64,000 bases of DNA from Lepas anatifera (GCA_034440635.1 JAOTON010001038.1:4354501-4418500); one strand, 5' to 3'; positions 36,247 through 48,859 are shown, counted from the first letter of the stretch. Translations and numbers: made by a program. The notes: a model not told the origin generated them from the letters alone.

Positions 36247-39200
36247 GTGAGTGTTTATCATGTATCCATGTATGTATGCAATATGCAAGGTATGGTTTCA
36301 GAAGCAGGTAGACCGCCCGAACTGCCCTTACAAGTGTTTGACTGGCATGGCAAATCTGTAGGTCCCGAAAACAACCGGCCGTATTCCAAGTCGAAAGTCA
36401 AGCCGAGAGTCCTGTAGAATTATACACGTACACAGCATAATACTGAAACAGCAATGACCTTGGCCCATGCAAACACGAAAGCGACATGTATAAATTCCAG
36501 CGGATAGCTCCAGTTATGGTGTTACATCACCAGTGAGCAGCCAACTGATGGATATCACAACGGATTTAGATTCTTAGAGCAATGTCTAATGCAGACTGAG
36601 GCGGCCTGAGCTTGTCAATATGCCCTCTAAAGCAGCTTCTACCTAAGATATTATGTTTTATTCTGTTCAAATATTGATGTAAGATCAGTCACATCTATGT
36701 TGTACTGCAGAACTTATGCAGTATCAACTGATCAGGTAGCTCGGCTCTCACGAAAGAGCTTCGCCACCGGCGAAGACGGGTTGTGAGTGAAAATCCAGCT
36801 CCTCACTGATAAAAAACAACGCTTACACCTCTGAAACTGACCACTCATTGGCTTTGGGCTCCTTGTGATGCACCACCCATACTCCTGTCAAAACTTTACA
36901 AATTTCGGTTAACACAAATAGACGCGTTCCCTGCACTCCACGCCGATGCTCAACAAAGCAACAAATGCGCCCTAACTATTTTGTTCTCGGCGTGCAGTCC
37001 AAATCAAACCCCCATTCACGTGCAGCCAGAGCCTGAACCCAGCCGATTCTTTTCATGCCCCTACATTACTGTGCACTAGAACGCCTGTCTGGCTTGCCCG
37101 CTGAAACAAAAGATTGAGCTGCAGTCTGCAGTTGGCGCGTGCTGTCCGTCTCACAGCGCCGCCGTTGTTGCAAATCCTGCAGTCTGCAGTACCGACACTC
37201 CAGCATCACCACTTGCAGACGTCATTCTCAACTTACACGCCTCAGCCAGCCAGTCAAGCTCAATCGACTAATGAAAAGTCTGATCAGTGGTTCAACTCGG
37301 TCCAAGGCCTCTCGCAAATGGACGCCCAAATGGCTTAATTGCATGCGGGTGCTGGCGTAGCCGCCGTCTGGCCGCCGGTGGTGGGGGGAGGGGGCAGAGG
37401 TCACGTGAGGCCAGCAGCTGCGGAAGCTCCGTCCAAGCCCGCAGTTCAATCTGCCCTCGGCCCGGATCGAGCTGGCATGTCCAGTTTGATTAGCAATACA
37501 AAGGAAATTGAAATTAAAGTGACCGCTGCCCCGGGGAGAATTAAAATAATGGCCTGGCTTTATTGACTGCGACGTGGCTTAATTGAGACATATTGGGCGC
37601 GGTGCAAATACACTGCCAGCCGGGGCCTGATGAAAAAGCTTGGCTGGCTCACGACTGCAAACGGTATAGAACTGGAACTGTTCCGAGACTACGGCACAGA
37701 CTCAGAGCCGTAATGCGCCACCACCGACATTTTGGGTGCGGTGAGCGATTTATGATTGGCAGAAACGTTCATTTGGAGCTTGGCAGCGGCCGGGACTGAT
37801 GTGTCATGTATAGGTTTTGCCGTCAGTCCATAATGGATGTTATTAGCGGTGCGAGTGGCTATGCACCCAGCCAATAGCATGTTATTCAGTGTTTGGACAG
37901 CTGGTGCCGGGTACCGGTCTTTATTCAACGTCGACAAAGGCATCAGCCGTAAATGGACATGTGTTTCCAAATATCGACAAAAAATGCACCAAGTGTGCTT
38001 GGTGCTCAGCGGGCACGGTCAAAAAGTACTTACAAGACCCACTGAGATATATCAGTCAGGATGAATATTTACCTTTATACTCGCTCTAGCACTAGATGTT
38101 TAGAGAAACTCTAAATCTAGGTGTTTGAAGAAAGTAATTTATTGAAATTGACCACATGGAAACTTTCCCAGTGGCGGTTCGGACCTCAACCAGCCGGTAA
38201 AAAGCTAGGGACGAAAACCTACCTGTATATAATTCTTTTTATTACACTAAGAAAATGCAGTCGCTTCCAGTCTCCGTCACCATCTAGGTCAGTTGGACTA
38301 AAATTCGGCAGCAAGTCTGAGCCTCAGGTCTGACAACTCTACACCGCCTCCTTCTCTCTAGTGAACCACGCGACAGCCCCAGCCCGTGGAGGCCTGATCC
38401 CTCTTCTCTCGTTGCTGGAACCACCCGGCGGCCGCCGCCTCCTTCGCTGCTGCACCGGCTCACAATTGGCCTGTGAACGGCGCAGTCGGCCCGGCCTTGA
38501 TTCGGGCCGCATGCGCCTCCCTGACGCTACCGCTGGGCCGGAACGCAGATTCGCAGTTAATTGGCTGATTCAGGGCGCTCGCCACCGGGTTACACTGCCC
38601 CACCAGGGAGCAGATGGCCTGCAAGGTGCACTGATACACCCATCTTGTGCGTCAAAGACTGACAGTCACAGACGTGAGAGGAACCGGCAGAACGGTTTTG
38701 GAACGATGTTTCTGCTTTGAGTGGTTTATTTTAAACGTTTTGGAATATTCTGCAAGCCAAACTGGCTATAGTGATTAGAAGAGAACCGAGCTCAAGCTAT
38801 CATCAACGAAGCTCAATCCGAGCTGGGGTCTTCTCCTGAACGTGAAGGAAGCAATTCGCTGACGGACTCAGGACGATGTAGTCCGCGGCGAACAAAACGT
38901 ATCTATGGGTACGCACACTGAATACATCCCAAACCGAAAATAGACACGGCAGACGAAACAAAATTCTCACATAGGCCGTAAATGTGACCAAATCACTCTG
39001 GCATGTTAATTTTATACTATAAACACAGTTAGTTTGTCAAAGCAGACTGGATGTTCATTCCAACCCTAACTTAATTATGATAGTTTGCTTCTTAAATCTT
39101 CTCCATTATTTTAGGATAAAAATTTCTGAATGAGGACGTGACTATACCTTTAAATTAGAAATCAAACATCCACAAGAAAAACATGAAACGTTCGAAACAA

Positions 39201-39305
39201 ACACACCCACAGACACCGACACAGACTGAGAGGACAGACAAGGACGCAACACAAGAGCAAGTTCCCGTTGACACAGAGGGCAGCGCGGCCGCCAGCGGTA
39301 CTCAC
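36247..39305. other. Non-coding, includes a candidate regulatory block at 37480-37640; zfh2 intron adjoining the donor
   Basis: 37480-37640 holds TTTGATTAGC, GAAATTGAAATTAAAGTG, GAATTAAAATAATGG and GCTTAATTGAGAC in repeat-free sequence, enhancer-like. Donor GTGAGT (39305-39300, minus) begins the intron. ORFs in this stretch have no domain content. Confidence 0.4.
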
Positions 39306-42300
39306 CTGTGGAGGACTGCGGCATGCTGTTCAGCAGGGGCGGCAGCTGCGGCGGCAGCGGCGCTGACATGCCGTACATCTGCTGCAGCAGCAGCGACATG
39401 TTCTTGTTGACGGCCGGCAGCTGCTTCTCAGCAGGGGGCGGAGCGGACGGCTCCGGGGCGGCTGGGGCGGCGGCGGGGGCGGGGGCGGCCGGCGCGTGCG
39501 AGGTTGGCGGCTGGTAGAAGCCGTCCGTCTTCCGATCGTTCTCGATCGCGGCACGCACGTTTTCTATGTGCTTGCGTGTGAAAATGTGATCCTGAATGGC
39601 ATACTTGTGACTATACTTGAAGCCACAGAAATCACACTGTTCGGGGATCTTCGGCGGCTCAGGTTCAAAGCCCTGCACCTGCTGCTGCTTCTTGCCCTTC
39701 GCACGAGCGTTCTGAAACCACACTTGCACAACCCTTTTCGCCAGGCCAATCTCACTCCCGAGCAGTTCGCACTCGGACATGGTCGGCGTCTTGTACTCAG
39801 AGAAGAGCTGCTTCATGATCTTGACTTGAGTTTGTGACATTTGTGTGCGATATCTTTTGTTTGGCTTGGGCTGCTGGGACGTTGGCGGAAGAGAGGGAGC
39901 AGCTCCGGCGACAAGAGGTGGAACCAAGCTTGGTGCGCTTGATGTGGGAGAACCATTATTACTGTAACGTTCGTTGTCCATAGACCCCGCCTCGGACCGC
40001 GTATCCATGTAGATGTTGTAGTCGTCGCCACTCCGGTCACAGCTGGAGTCGGTGAGAGGGCCATCTCCCTGCCGATGGTCAGGCTCCGTGCTGACCCTCA
40101 TCGGCTTACTCAGGTCTAGAGGCACCTCACCGGGCCGCGATGGTGCCGGCCCTATACAAGGTGCCTGCTCGGATATATGAGCTGGAACGCTGCGCCTCAT
40201 GTCGAGCCCCGCCTCGAAAGACGGTGCTGCGACAGAAGGATTGCCCTGGCCCTCTTCTTCGATGTCCGGAAGGGAATCAATGTTGATTTCGCCTCGCGAG
40301 TACTGATCCACGTGTTTCGAAGAGAGATGTGACTCTAAGGCTGATTTCACTTTGAAGATGGCGGGGCAAAACGGACAGCGTTTGTTTATTACTTGAGCGT
40401 GCGCACGGAACTGACCCTTACGCTCACGAGCACGAGTGTTCTGGAACCAAACCTGAACCACTCGTTTCTTCAACCCACTTTCTTGAGCGATCGTTTCCAA
40501 CATTTTTCGACTAGGGTTGGACTCGAGCTGGTACTTCTGGTAGAGAAATTCGAGCTGTTCAGGCGTGATAGTTGTGCGAAGTCTCTTGTCACGAGGGTGA
40601 TCTTCGTTTTCTCCATGATCGCCATCTTCATCCGCCGAGGCCTTCCTCTTTGGCGAGACAGAGCTTGCCAGAGGCGGAAGCGGTGGCAGAGGAGGAAGCG
40701 GCGGAAGTGGAGAGGTGGTGGGAACCACCGTTTCTGAGTTGGCAGCTCCTGAGAAGTTGGGAAAGAGATTTGGGTTCATCAGGTGAATCACTTGATGCTC
40801 CCTCCATTGATCGAAACGAGAGAACTGTTGTGAGCACTTGTCGCATTTGAACGTACTCTCCTGTTGAGGTGCTGGAGGCTTTGAGTCGAAAGGAGACAGG
40901 TTTGTGGGAAGGACACTCCGCAACATTGCAGGGTTCGAGTTGGAGTCTTCGCTGAGCGACAGAGCGACTTGACTTGCCGCAGCCTGCGCCTGAGCAGACC
41001 TCTTTGCGTCTTCCTCTTTGTAGCAGTGCTGTTTTTGATGACGAATCAGCTCGTAGTACCGCTGAAACACCATCATGCACTTCTTGCACTGGTAGTTCAG
41101 ACCTGCTGTTCGTTGAAATCGGCCCGAGTTTTCATCCTGGGTATCCACTGGTGGTTGATTTTCGTACACCTTTCGTGCTTTCTGGCGAGCGTTCTGGAAC
41201 CACACAACGATGACTCGTGGACTCAAGCCCAGAAGTTTCGACAGGTACTCTAGGTCATCATCCTTTGGGTAGGCGTTGTTCTCGAAGAATTCCTGCAGCA
41301 CCTTGATTTGATAATCGGTGAAACGAGTCCGATTTGCTCGTTTTCCGTGCGTGTACTGCCCACTGGAGGTGCTGACCGGACTGACAGGCGACTGAGAGTA
41401 ACTGCTCAATGATGGAGAGGTGAGACCGGGAAACAGAGAAGACTGGGCATACGGCCCTGGACTGAACCCAGGCTGAAACTTTGTATTGATACTTGGCGGC
41501 ACGTTCTGGCCCTGACTAAGCTGGGAAGATAGAATGTTGGTGAGCGATATCGGATTTGGCGATGCACTCTGAGACGAATACGTGGCTGGAGAGCGACTTG
41601 GGCTGGCCATCGGAGGAGCAGTGCACATAGACCTTGGACCAGGAGAAATACTGCTCGGTGGTACATTGAACGCGGGACCAGCGCTCTCAGATACTGGAGC
41701 CTCGAGTTTCTCTTGCTTTTCTAGCGGCTGCAGAGGGGGTGGAAGAGGTGGAGGAGGAGGTGGAGGTGGCGGTGCCTGACTGCCGTGGCCACTCTGACTA
41801 GAGGCTGCTTGTGGTTGCGAGGGGAGGTGCTGGTGGTGGTGCCGACTGCGTTGGCACCATAGTCTCGGATTTCGCCTCAACTGTCTCCTTTTTCACAGAT
41901 ACCAAGGGCGAGTCCTTCTGGTCAAGCGGCAGTACCTTTGCCTCACCAGTCTTTTCATATTCTTCTAGATTCAGCGTTGTTGCTGGCGGCACATTGAAGT
42001 TGTACGGTGAGTCCTTATTGCGCTGGCGTTCCTTGAACAAGGTGTTCCTGAACCAGTGCTTGATGACCTTCGGCATGAGGCCCGTTTGCTGCGCCATCTT
42101 GTTGATCTGCTCCTCCGACGGCGAGTTGTTGATGTCAAAGTGAGCGCGCAGGATTTTGAGCTGTTCGTCGCTGATGCGCGTGCGCGCACGCTTCTGTTGA
42201 CCTGCAGGAGGAGTAGGAAGCTGATGTTGCATCATCGCTGACTCTAGCATCGGGGGCACCATCGACGCCTTATGCTGCGCCTGTTGCTGCTGCTGCGCTA

Positions 42301-43302
42301 GCGCCTGTGCCTGTGCTGCCAGCAGCGCCATTGGGTCAAACATCTGCTGCGGAGACATCATTGGCATCAGCGGCGGCTGCAGGTTCATCGCAGCCAGGGC
42401 GGGGTTAAAGCCCGGAAATCCAAGCGAAGCAAACTGCGCCATCATCAACGGGTTCATGTGCTGCATTTGTTGGTGCATGTGTGCTGCCTGAATCAGGTTG
42501 ATGGCTGCCTGCATGTCCGTCACAGACTGCTGCTGTTGCTGTTGCTGCTGCTGCTGCTCTGGCTGAGCCGGCTGTGACTGAGCTTGCTGATGTTGCGGGC
42601 GTTGCGAAGGAGCTGGAGGCGTCGACGCACGAGCAGGTGTGAACGCTGGGGTTGAAGTCTTCGGCGGAGTCTGCTCCGACTCTGTACTGGGGGTCGGCGT
42701 GGACGCTGACGAAGACTTCTCAGTCTGCTCCGAAGTGTTGACGGTGATTCCCGAGTCTTCAAACTTGTCGACATTTTCCGCGGTGACCTTTGTATCCGGA
42801 GTGTCTTTATCGGACGTTGCCGGCACGGAAGGAGCAGATACCTCCTGTTGAACCTCAGACGAAGACGAGCTATGTTTCTTCTCAAATTCCTCCTTGAAAA
42901 TGTCTGCGTACTCCTCTAGTACATCACGTGGAACGAGAGTCTTATGGACCTCTTCTGTGTGAGCTTTCAATACCCATACGCTGGAGAACTCCTTTTTGCA
43001 AAGTGGACATAAACATTTCGAGACCTCGGGAACTACTTGCTCCTTCTCTTCCTCTCTTTCGCCAACCATGCCTTCCTCGGCGCCATCTTCAGGCCTCTTC
43101 TTTCTTTGGTGTGATTCGTTATACTGCATCACGACCTCGAAGCCATACGTTTGAAGTAAGTGTTTCTGCAGATGGGAAGTCCTCCGGACAGGGGCAGCAG
43201 CCGCTACAACCGCTTCTTCAGTGACCTCAACAGGTGATGGAAGGTCACTCTCGGCTTGCTTGCCGAGTTCTGGTGTACTGTCGCTGCGGTTTAGCTGTTG
43301 TT

Positions 43303-43333
<31 letters not shown>

Positions 43334-45066
43334 ATGATGCTGCTGCTGTTCTTGTTGAAGCTGAGCTGCCTTCGACTGCAGTTGGAGGGCAGCCAGCACG
43401 TTCAGGCCACTGCTGGGTGCCATGCAGTAAAGCTGCTGGTGCTGCTGCAGCTGCTCGGCAGTGATGAAAACAGCCGAACAGCGGTTGCACGTGGGTAGGC
43501 CACCGCTGCTGCTAGTGTCCGCGGCGGCCTCCTGCTGCTTCAAACCGATCAACAGCTCCAGAGCACGCCGCTGCTGATCTTGTCTCGAAGTGTCTGGCAA
43601 TTCGATTAGAGGCCGATTCATGTCAATTAGTCCGGCCGACAAAAGCTCCGGGACCTTCGCCGCTCGAGACTGGTGCAAGACAGAACGGATATGGATATCC
43701 AACGTCTGGCTCTGACCGTAGGAGACCTTGCAGATGTTGCATTTAAAAGGCTTCCGGTCATCGTCACCCTCCTTGCCCGCCAACAGCGCCTGGTGAGCAG
43801 CCAATGCTTCCTGATGCTGCTGCTGCGAATTCGGTGAGGTCTGTGCTTCTTGCATGCTCTTCTTCAGTTTGTGCAGGTGGCTCACCGAGTTGTAGTGCAC
43901 GAGGAGGATGTTTTTCTGCGTGAACGATTCTTTGCACACATTACACTTGAATGGCCTGTTCGGGTCCAAGTACTTTTCCAAGGGATATGACAGCTTCTCG
44001 CCTTTGCGGTGGAGCAGTGTCTTGTTATGAGCCAGTAGGTAGGACTGCCGTGTGTAGGCGACCCTGCAGCGGTGACACTTGTACTTGCGAGCTTGGTCGG
44101 CATATCCATCCTCAGCAGCGGCCGGCGTGTTCAGGTAGTCCTCCAGCTGCTTCTGCTCGGCTGACATCGCGTCACGCTCGTCCTCCTCTTCCACAGGCTC
44201 TGACGGCGTCTCCTCCTCCTCCCGCTCCTGGTCTCGTTTCCCGCCCTCAGAACCGTCTGCCGCCTGCCCTCCCAGACCAGCCAGCAACAGAGGGTTAGAC
44301 AGCAGCTTGGCTCTGTGTCTAGCCATCTCCTCATCACTCACCTCCGGATGAGCGGTTTCCAGGTGTTTTTGCAAGCTCGGAACAGACCTAAAGCTGCGGT
44401 CGCATACGCCACATTTGCTGGCATCCCGTATGAGGTGGTACTGCGAGTGCAGCTGCAGCTTCTCCACCGTCTTGAAGGCGAGACTGCACTGGCTGCAGCG
44501 GTACTTGTACACGTGCCGCTCGGAAACAGCCGCTATCTGCTCAGCTTTAGCGTGAATTTCTCTAAAATGCGTCTCCATCTGCTGCACGCTGGCGAAATAT
44601 TGATTACATCCCTTCTTGGAGCAGAGGTAGCCCAGCCCGCGCGGTGTCTGCTTGAGATCAAAGAGACCGTGCTCGTGCTGGTGCTGGCAGAGCTCGTCGA
44701 CGCTGTTGAAGGTTCTGGAGCAGGTCTGGCACCGGTACAGCTCCTCCGACTCCGCCTCATCCACATCGATCGACTCCTTCTCCGCCTCCCTGCTGCTGGC
44801 GCGCTCCGACGCCGCGTTCGTCTCCAAGCTCGGCGACGTCGGCTCCGTGTTCTGGGAGTCGGCCAGCATGATCAGCCTCTGGAGGACGTCCTCGCGCGCG
44901 CGGTGCGCCTCCAGCAGGTGTTTCTCGAGCTGGGCGCGTGATTCGGAGAGTTCTCCACAGAGCGGACAGGCCGCCTTGTCGGCGGGAGCGCCGGCGCCCC
45001 GCCCCGCCTCCGCCTGCTGCGTCTCCACCTCGGCCTCCCGCGGCCTCTCATTGGCTCGCTGGTTAC
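39306..45066 (-). CDS. zfh2: zfh2/ZFHX3-4 family, giant homeodomain exon (one frame break)
   Basis: Continues the protein from the 52406 exon. Acceptor TTGCCAG|GT at 45067/45066 matches the incoming phase 1, giving Gly-Asn-Gln. First part (to about 41.82 kb): ten C2H2/C2HC fingers, a polyQ tract (about 43295-43365), a second Q-rich tract (42530-42562), and homeodomain 1 at about 42199-42020 ([12 protein letters not shown]). Second part, shifted by one base: proline-rich linker, homeodomain 2 (41346-41164, [11 protein letters not shown]), C2HC and C2H2 fingers, homeodomain 3 (40590-40411, [11 protein letters not shown]), a finger, a PLDLSK motif (40122-40105), homeodomain 4 (39861-39679, [11 protein letters not shown]), then a finger ending KH. 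The exon ends CACAG|GTGAGT at 39306/39305, phase 1. The frame passes from one reading frame to another between 41892 and 41801, most simply by one extra base in the CCCC run near 41822. All domains on both sides are intact, so this is unlikely to be a pseudogene. Four homeodomains match vertebrate ZFHX3/4; Drosophila zfh2 has three. The C-terminal fingers are not in the window. Confidence 0.93.
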
Positions 45067-45299
45067 CTGGCAACAGAGCACATCCGCGCGAAACTCAACT
45101 GACAGATAGAGATGGAAACCATTTTTACTGAACATAGAATTACACATGCACATAGATGTGTAACTAAGTGGAAAACTAAACAAGTTGGGACGTAGTAAAA
45201 TCGACAAAAACCTGTGGGCACCCCGAAGCTGATTTTTTTGTTTCAGTAAAATATTTGAGGAGTTCCATTTACGCTGATTTTCATAAAATCTTTAATGAC

Positions 45300-46255
45300 T
45301 ATAAACTGAAAATCAACAACATCGCTAAGTGAGTCCATCTGTATAAGAAACTTTCAGGCACCTCAAATAAATATCTATAACAGATCCGTCAAGAAGCTCG
45401 CTTCACATGCCTACTTGACCTTTTATAGCACCAGACACATAACTCGTTTTCTCCAGACTTCTTTAGTCAAGAACCTTTACGTGCTGAAACTCGCCCATGC
45501 CAACCAGCTACGAAGCGTTCCGTTTGTTTAATCTAGCTAAACCCGACCGTTGCCGAGCCGGACCGTGCCAGGTCTACCCACTTCTTTGGGAACACCAGAA
45601 ATAACCAGCCAATATTTGAGCCCACAGATATCCAGGCGCTGGGCCTGTGTACCGCGTTCCCCACATTCGTCACGGCGGTCTGAGTCCACGTGACGCGCAC
45701 TCGATAAATCCATCCCAGATCGCCGGCCGCCGCTGTCGCCTGCACACGTTTTGCGCCAAAGAATGTAATATTCATGCTACTGGCGGCGGCCATTAATCAC
45801 AGCCGCTGCAATAGCTAATCACAGTAATTACCCGCTTCCGTGCTGTGCACCAGGGTAACCGGGACGACCGCTCTTTCCTCGAGTCGCGCGTAATAACCAC
45901 ATCCGCTGGCTGGCTGGTTGGTGGCGCCACGCATGCACTAAGCGGCCGCCGCCCTGCCGCCCAAACCGACCCTTTCCCCGACCACACGCGCCCCGCTTTC
46001 TTGCCGAGCCGCGAACGGTAGAGCGTTTCGTAAGGAGCAGAGCGGTAAAATAGGCCAGCGGATAGGCAGGGGGTAGTTTAGTTTGCAGCTGGCCAAATGT
46101 AGGAGACAGACCTGACAACAAGCTCACGGGATTTCGGAATTTTGCGAGCAGAATAAAAGGTCCGTGAGCCAGCATCATCTTAACTCAGGTTTCAACTGAG
46201 AAGCAAGAGTGAAATCCACACCATTTGCGTTTGAAGGATTCATCCAAAGCAGATC
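45300..46255. other. Intronic sequence, nothing recognised
   Basis: AATCACAGCCGCTGCAATAGC and CTAATCACAGTAATTACC near 45795-45830 are weakly enhancer-like. No repeat or ORF of note. Confidence 0.4.
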
Positions 46256-46259
46256 TATC

Positions 46260-46283
46260 TGCTCTGAACTATAGTTCAGAGCA
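46260..46283. repeat. 24-bp perfect palindrome
   Basis: TGCTCTGAACTA is followed directly by its exact reverse complement. There is no loop, so it is a two-fold symmetric site as well as a possible cruciform. Confidence 0.97.
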
Positions 46284-48164
46284 CTAAGGAATCAAATATT
46301 TTCCAAGCCGAATTCCATCCCCTTTTTGTGCGTTTCCGAAGCATGGGCTTGAAATAAACTATCTGTAAACGCATGATATAGCCCACAAATCTGCAGAAGC
46401 TCGCAATGGTCCTGAAATTTAGCGAGCCTAGACTGGAGAAAGCCGACTGACTTGCTGAGCAATTTCGAATAGGTATCTCGGATGTCGGGTAGCAGTAATC
46501 CGTCTGCCGCGTAGGATCATTCGAATATCGCAGATAAAAATGAGGAATGACATAAGCCCAGGTATGACGTAACTCCAGCGAACTGGCTTCAAGTCAGCAG
46601 AGACTTCGCAGTGTCCGAAACATTTCGAGGATGTTCCTACTTACGAAAAAAATCAGAAAATACTTCCCTGAATTTCTACTGATTCTAAGGTAATGATTCA
46701 ATTGAGTTTTATGGAAAACAATACCTACAGGAAAGAAATGTTTACCTATTAAGAGCTCGGGACTACTTAAATCTGACGAAGTTGATTTGATTTTGTTCAA
46801 TAACAAGTTTCGGCTATGCATTAACTATAGACACGGGGGGGGCTTGAGCCCCTAGCCCCCATAGTATCCACCACGGACTGTGGCGAATTGGTAAATGTGC
46901 ATTTTGGAAATGACGACCTTCCTTTTGCAAGATGGTAATAGCACAGTACGGCAGTTACACTCATGATTAATTTGAAACAGCATTGCTAAATAAACACTTT
47001 TATCTACGAAAACCATGTCAAATGTGAAACAGGTCATTGGCACGGCGAAATCATTCCTCATAGAATGAATGCCTTGTAATAATACAAATTACCTCCCTTT
47101 TTTATAGTGTCACTCAGGTGGACGTTTCACTAGACACTGGTTTGGTGGTGAATTATTGGAACTGTGAGAAAAATCTCATCAATAGACTAGCACTGATAGA
47201 TGCAAATGTGTTGGAGTTAGCGCATTTAGGAACATGCCGCATGATGGGCAGTCTCCCATATATGGGGAAAACTTGATCTTTTGTCAGCAAAAGGTGTGGA
47301 TATGATATACAATATGGAGGCACTCTTCAGATATAATAAGCAAAAACTTAAGGGTGGATGATTTTTTTACCATTCTTCCTGGTACGTGTCATCGTAGGAA
47401 TAGTTACCGCTTTTGGTACACCAGGATGTCACGAATGTTGTGGTGATTAGGTGCCTAATTCCACGCGCTTGAATTTTTCATTGCCACGAACAAACGGATT
47501 AAACAACGATCGAGGCAGTATCGCACATCCAGCGATCCACACGTTCGTCAAGGACAGGCACGACTAAACAATGGAAGGACGCGTGTTCCGAGCTCCTAAA
47601 GTTGATCAAAGCTCAACTCTAATCCTAAATCATCCGAGCTATTGGAGTGGTACCTACGTGGTATGCTATTTTTATTTATGTAGCACAATATAAAATGGGA
47701 AGAATATAGGCAATATAGCAACACTTTTGGTCTGCGATCGTCATTTCGCTATTAAATTTTCTGCTTGGTTGACATCATTGTTCACGAGTTTTTTCCGGGT
47801 CATTTCAGGAAAAGAGCCTTCTGGGACAGGAACTCAGAAATATTATAGGAGTGATTATTTCGATAAGAACATCAGAACTGCATCAACGAAAAGGGCGTCG
47901 AATACCCAAGCTCTCAAGCTTCTGGACAAATACGTACAGTCTGAAGACAGACAGTGGTTAAACCTGCTATAACGACCGGACTTTGGACGCCATCTTCTTG
48001 AGCTGATCTCACTCTTTTATCCTCAGCTCCCTACCCTGCTAGCATCCCTGCCATCCCTGGGTTTGAGAGCCTCTGCGGCTGTAAGGTTAGGTGTAAGGTG
48101 CGGCTGCTCCGCCGAAATATCCTCGCAACAGTCTTCATCCTCGACCATCCTCATTCCGCACTCA
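46284..48164. other. Intronic sequence, AT-rich
   Basis: Nothing coding. GGGGGGGGCTTGAGCCCCTA (46838-46857) resembles the end of the element at 52093-52272, which has CTCAAGCCCCCTAGCCCC. Confidence 0.45.
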
Positions 48165-48560
48165 CCCCGGATACATGAGCAGTCTAAGGACCGTACCGAC
48201 CGCGAGCGGGGCCCAATCGACTCATGTATCCAGGTGCCTGGTACGGTTCTGCCATTCGGGCCAAGTCCTTGTGACCATGATGGCGGTCCGAACCATTGAA
48301 TCTAACCATTGAATTACTTGCTTTGAATCAAAATACAATATTTAATCGGACAGCATCAGTGACTTTTCTGAATTATTATCAGAAATGACCGAAAAATATT
48401 TATGAGATTCCGTCAATGTTTCATTACAAATAAAAACTAATATTTCTAACAACGGTATGTTCCGCGTCGCCACATTTTGTCTGTGCCGCGCCATATTTCG
48501 TCTGGAGGTAGTGGTGCGTACCAAGGGCCTTCGTACCGACACGGCTCGTGTATCCCCGGG
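48165..48560. repeat. Element with recurring GGATACATGAGC words in both orientations
   Basis: CCCGGATACATGAGC near 48167, inverted ACTCATGTATCC near 48219 and inverted GCTCGTGTATCCCCGGG near 48543, each beside a GGTAC..ACGG-type word (GACCGTACCGACC, GGTACGGTTC, TTCGTACCGACACGG). This looks like a nested or inverted repeat, type unknown. Confidence 0.45.
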
Positions 48561-48859
48561 TAACCGTCTCCTCCTACTGAGCTTTTTGACTCTCTATTTC
48601 CTTGCGACGGCATTGGAACAGTCGTAGTGAATTCTGCTGTGGAAGTGAGCGACACATACAAACTCAAATGCAAATACAAATTTGAGGTGAATTATCAACT
48701 TATTTAAGTATTTTAGTATTTGAATGACACTTTACCACTTAAACCCAAAAATGGTAGAGTCAGTTCCACGAAAACTAGGTTTTCATTCACACTATAAACG
48801 GACACTGTAACAATTGGAATAATTATATGATTCAAAATTTCGAATAGCTTGAGCAAAGG

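Noticed and set aside
39142..39305. ORF extension past the zfh2 donor, with a tempting CPLC pattern
   Set aside because: It lies after a strong CACAG|GTGAGT donor, has no matching His pair and does not resemble the family C-terminus. Read as intron.
39306..45066. zfh2 pseudogene because of the frame break
   Set aside because: All homeodomains and fingers on both sides are intact, and splice sites and phases agree; one indel in low-complexity sequence is a simpler explanation.
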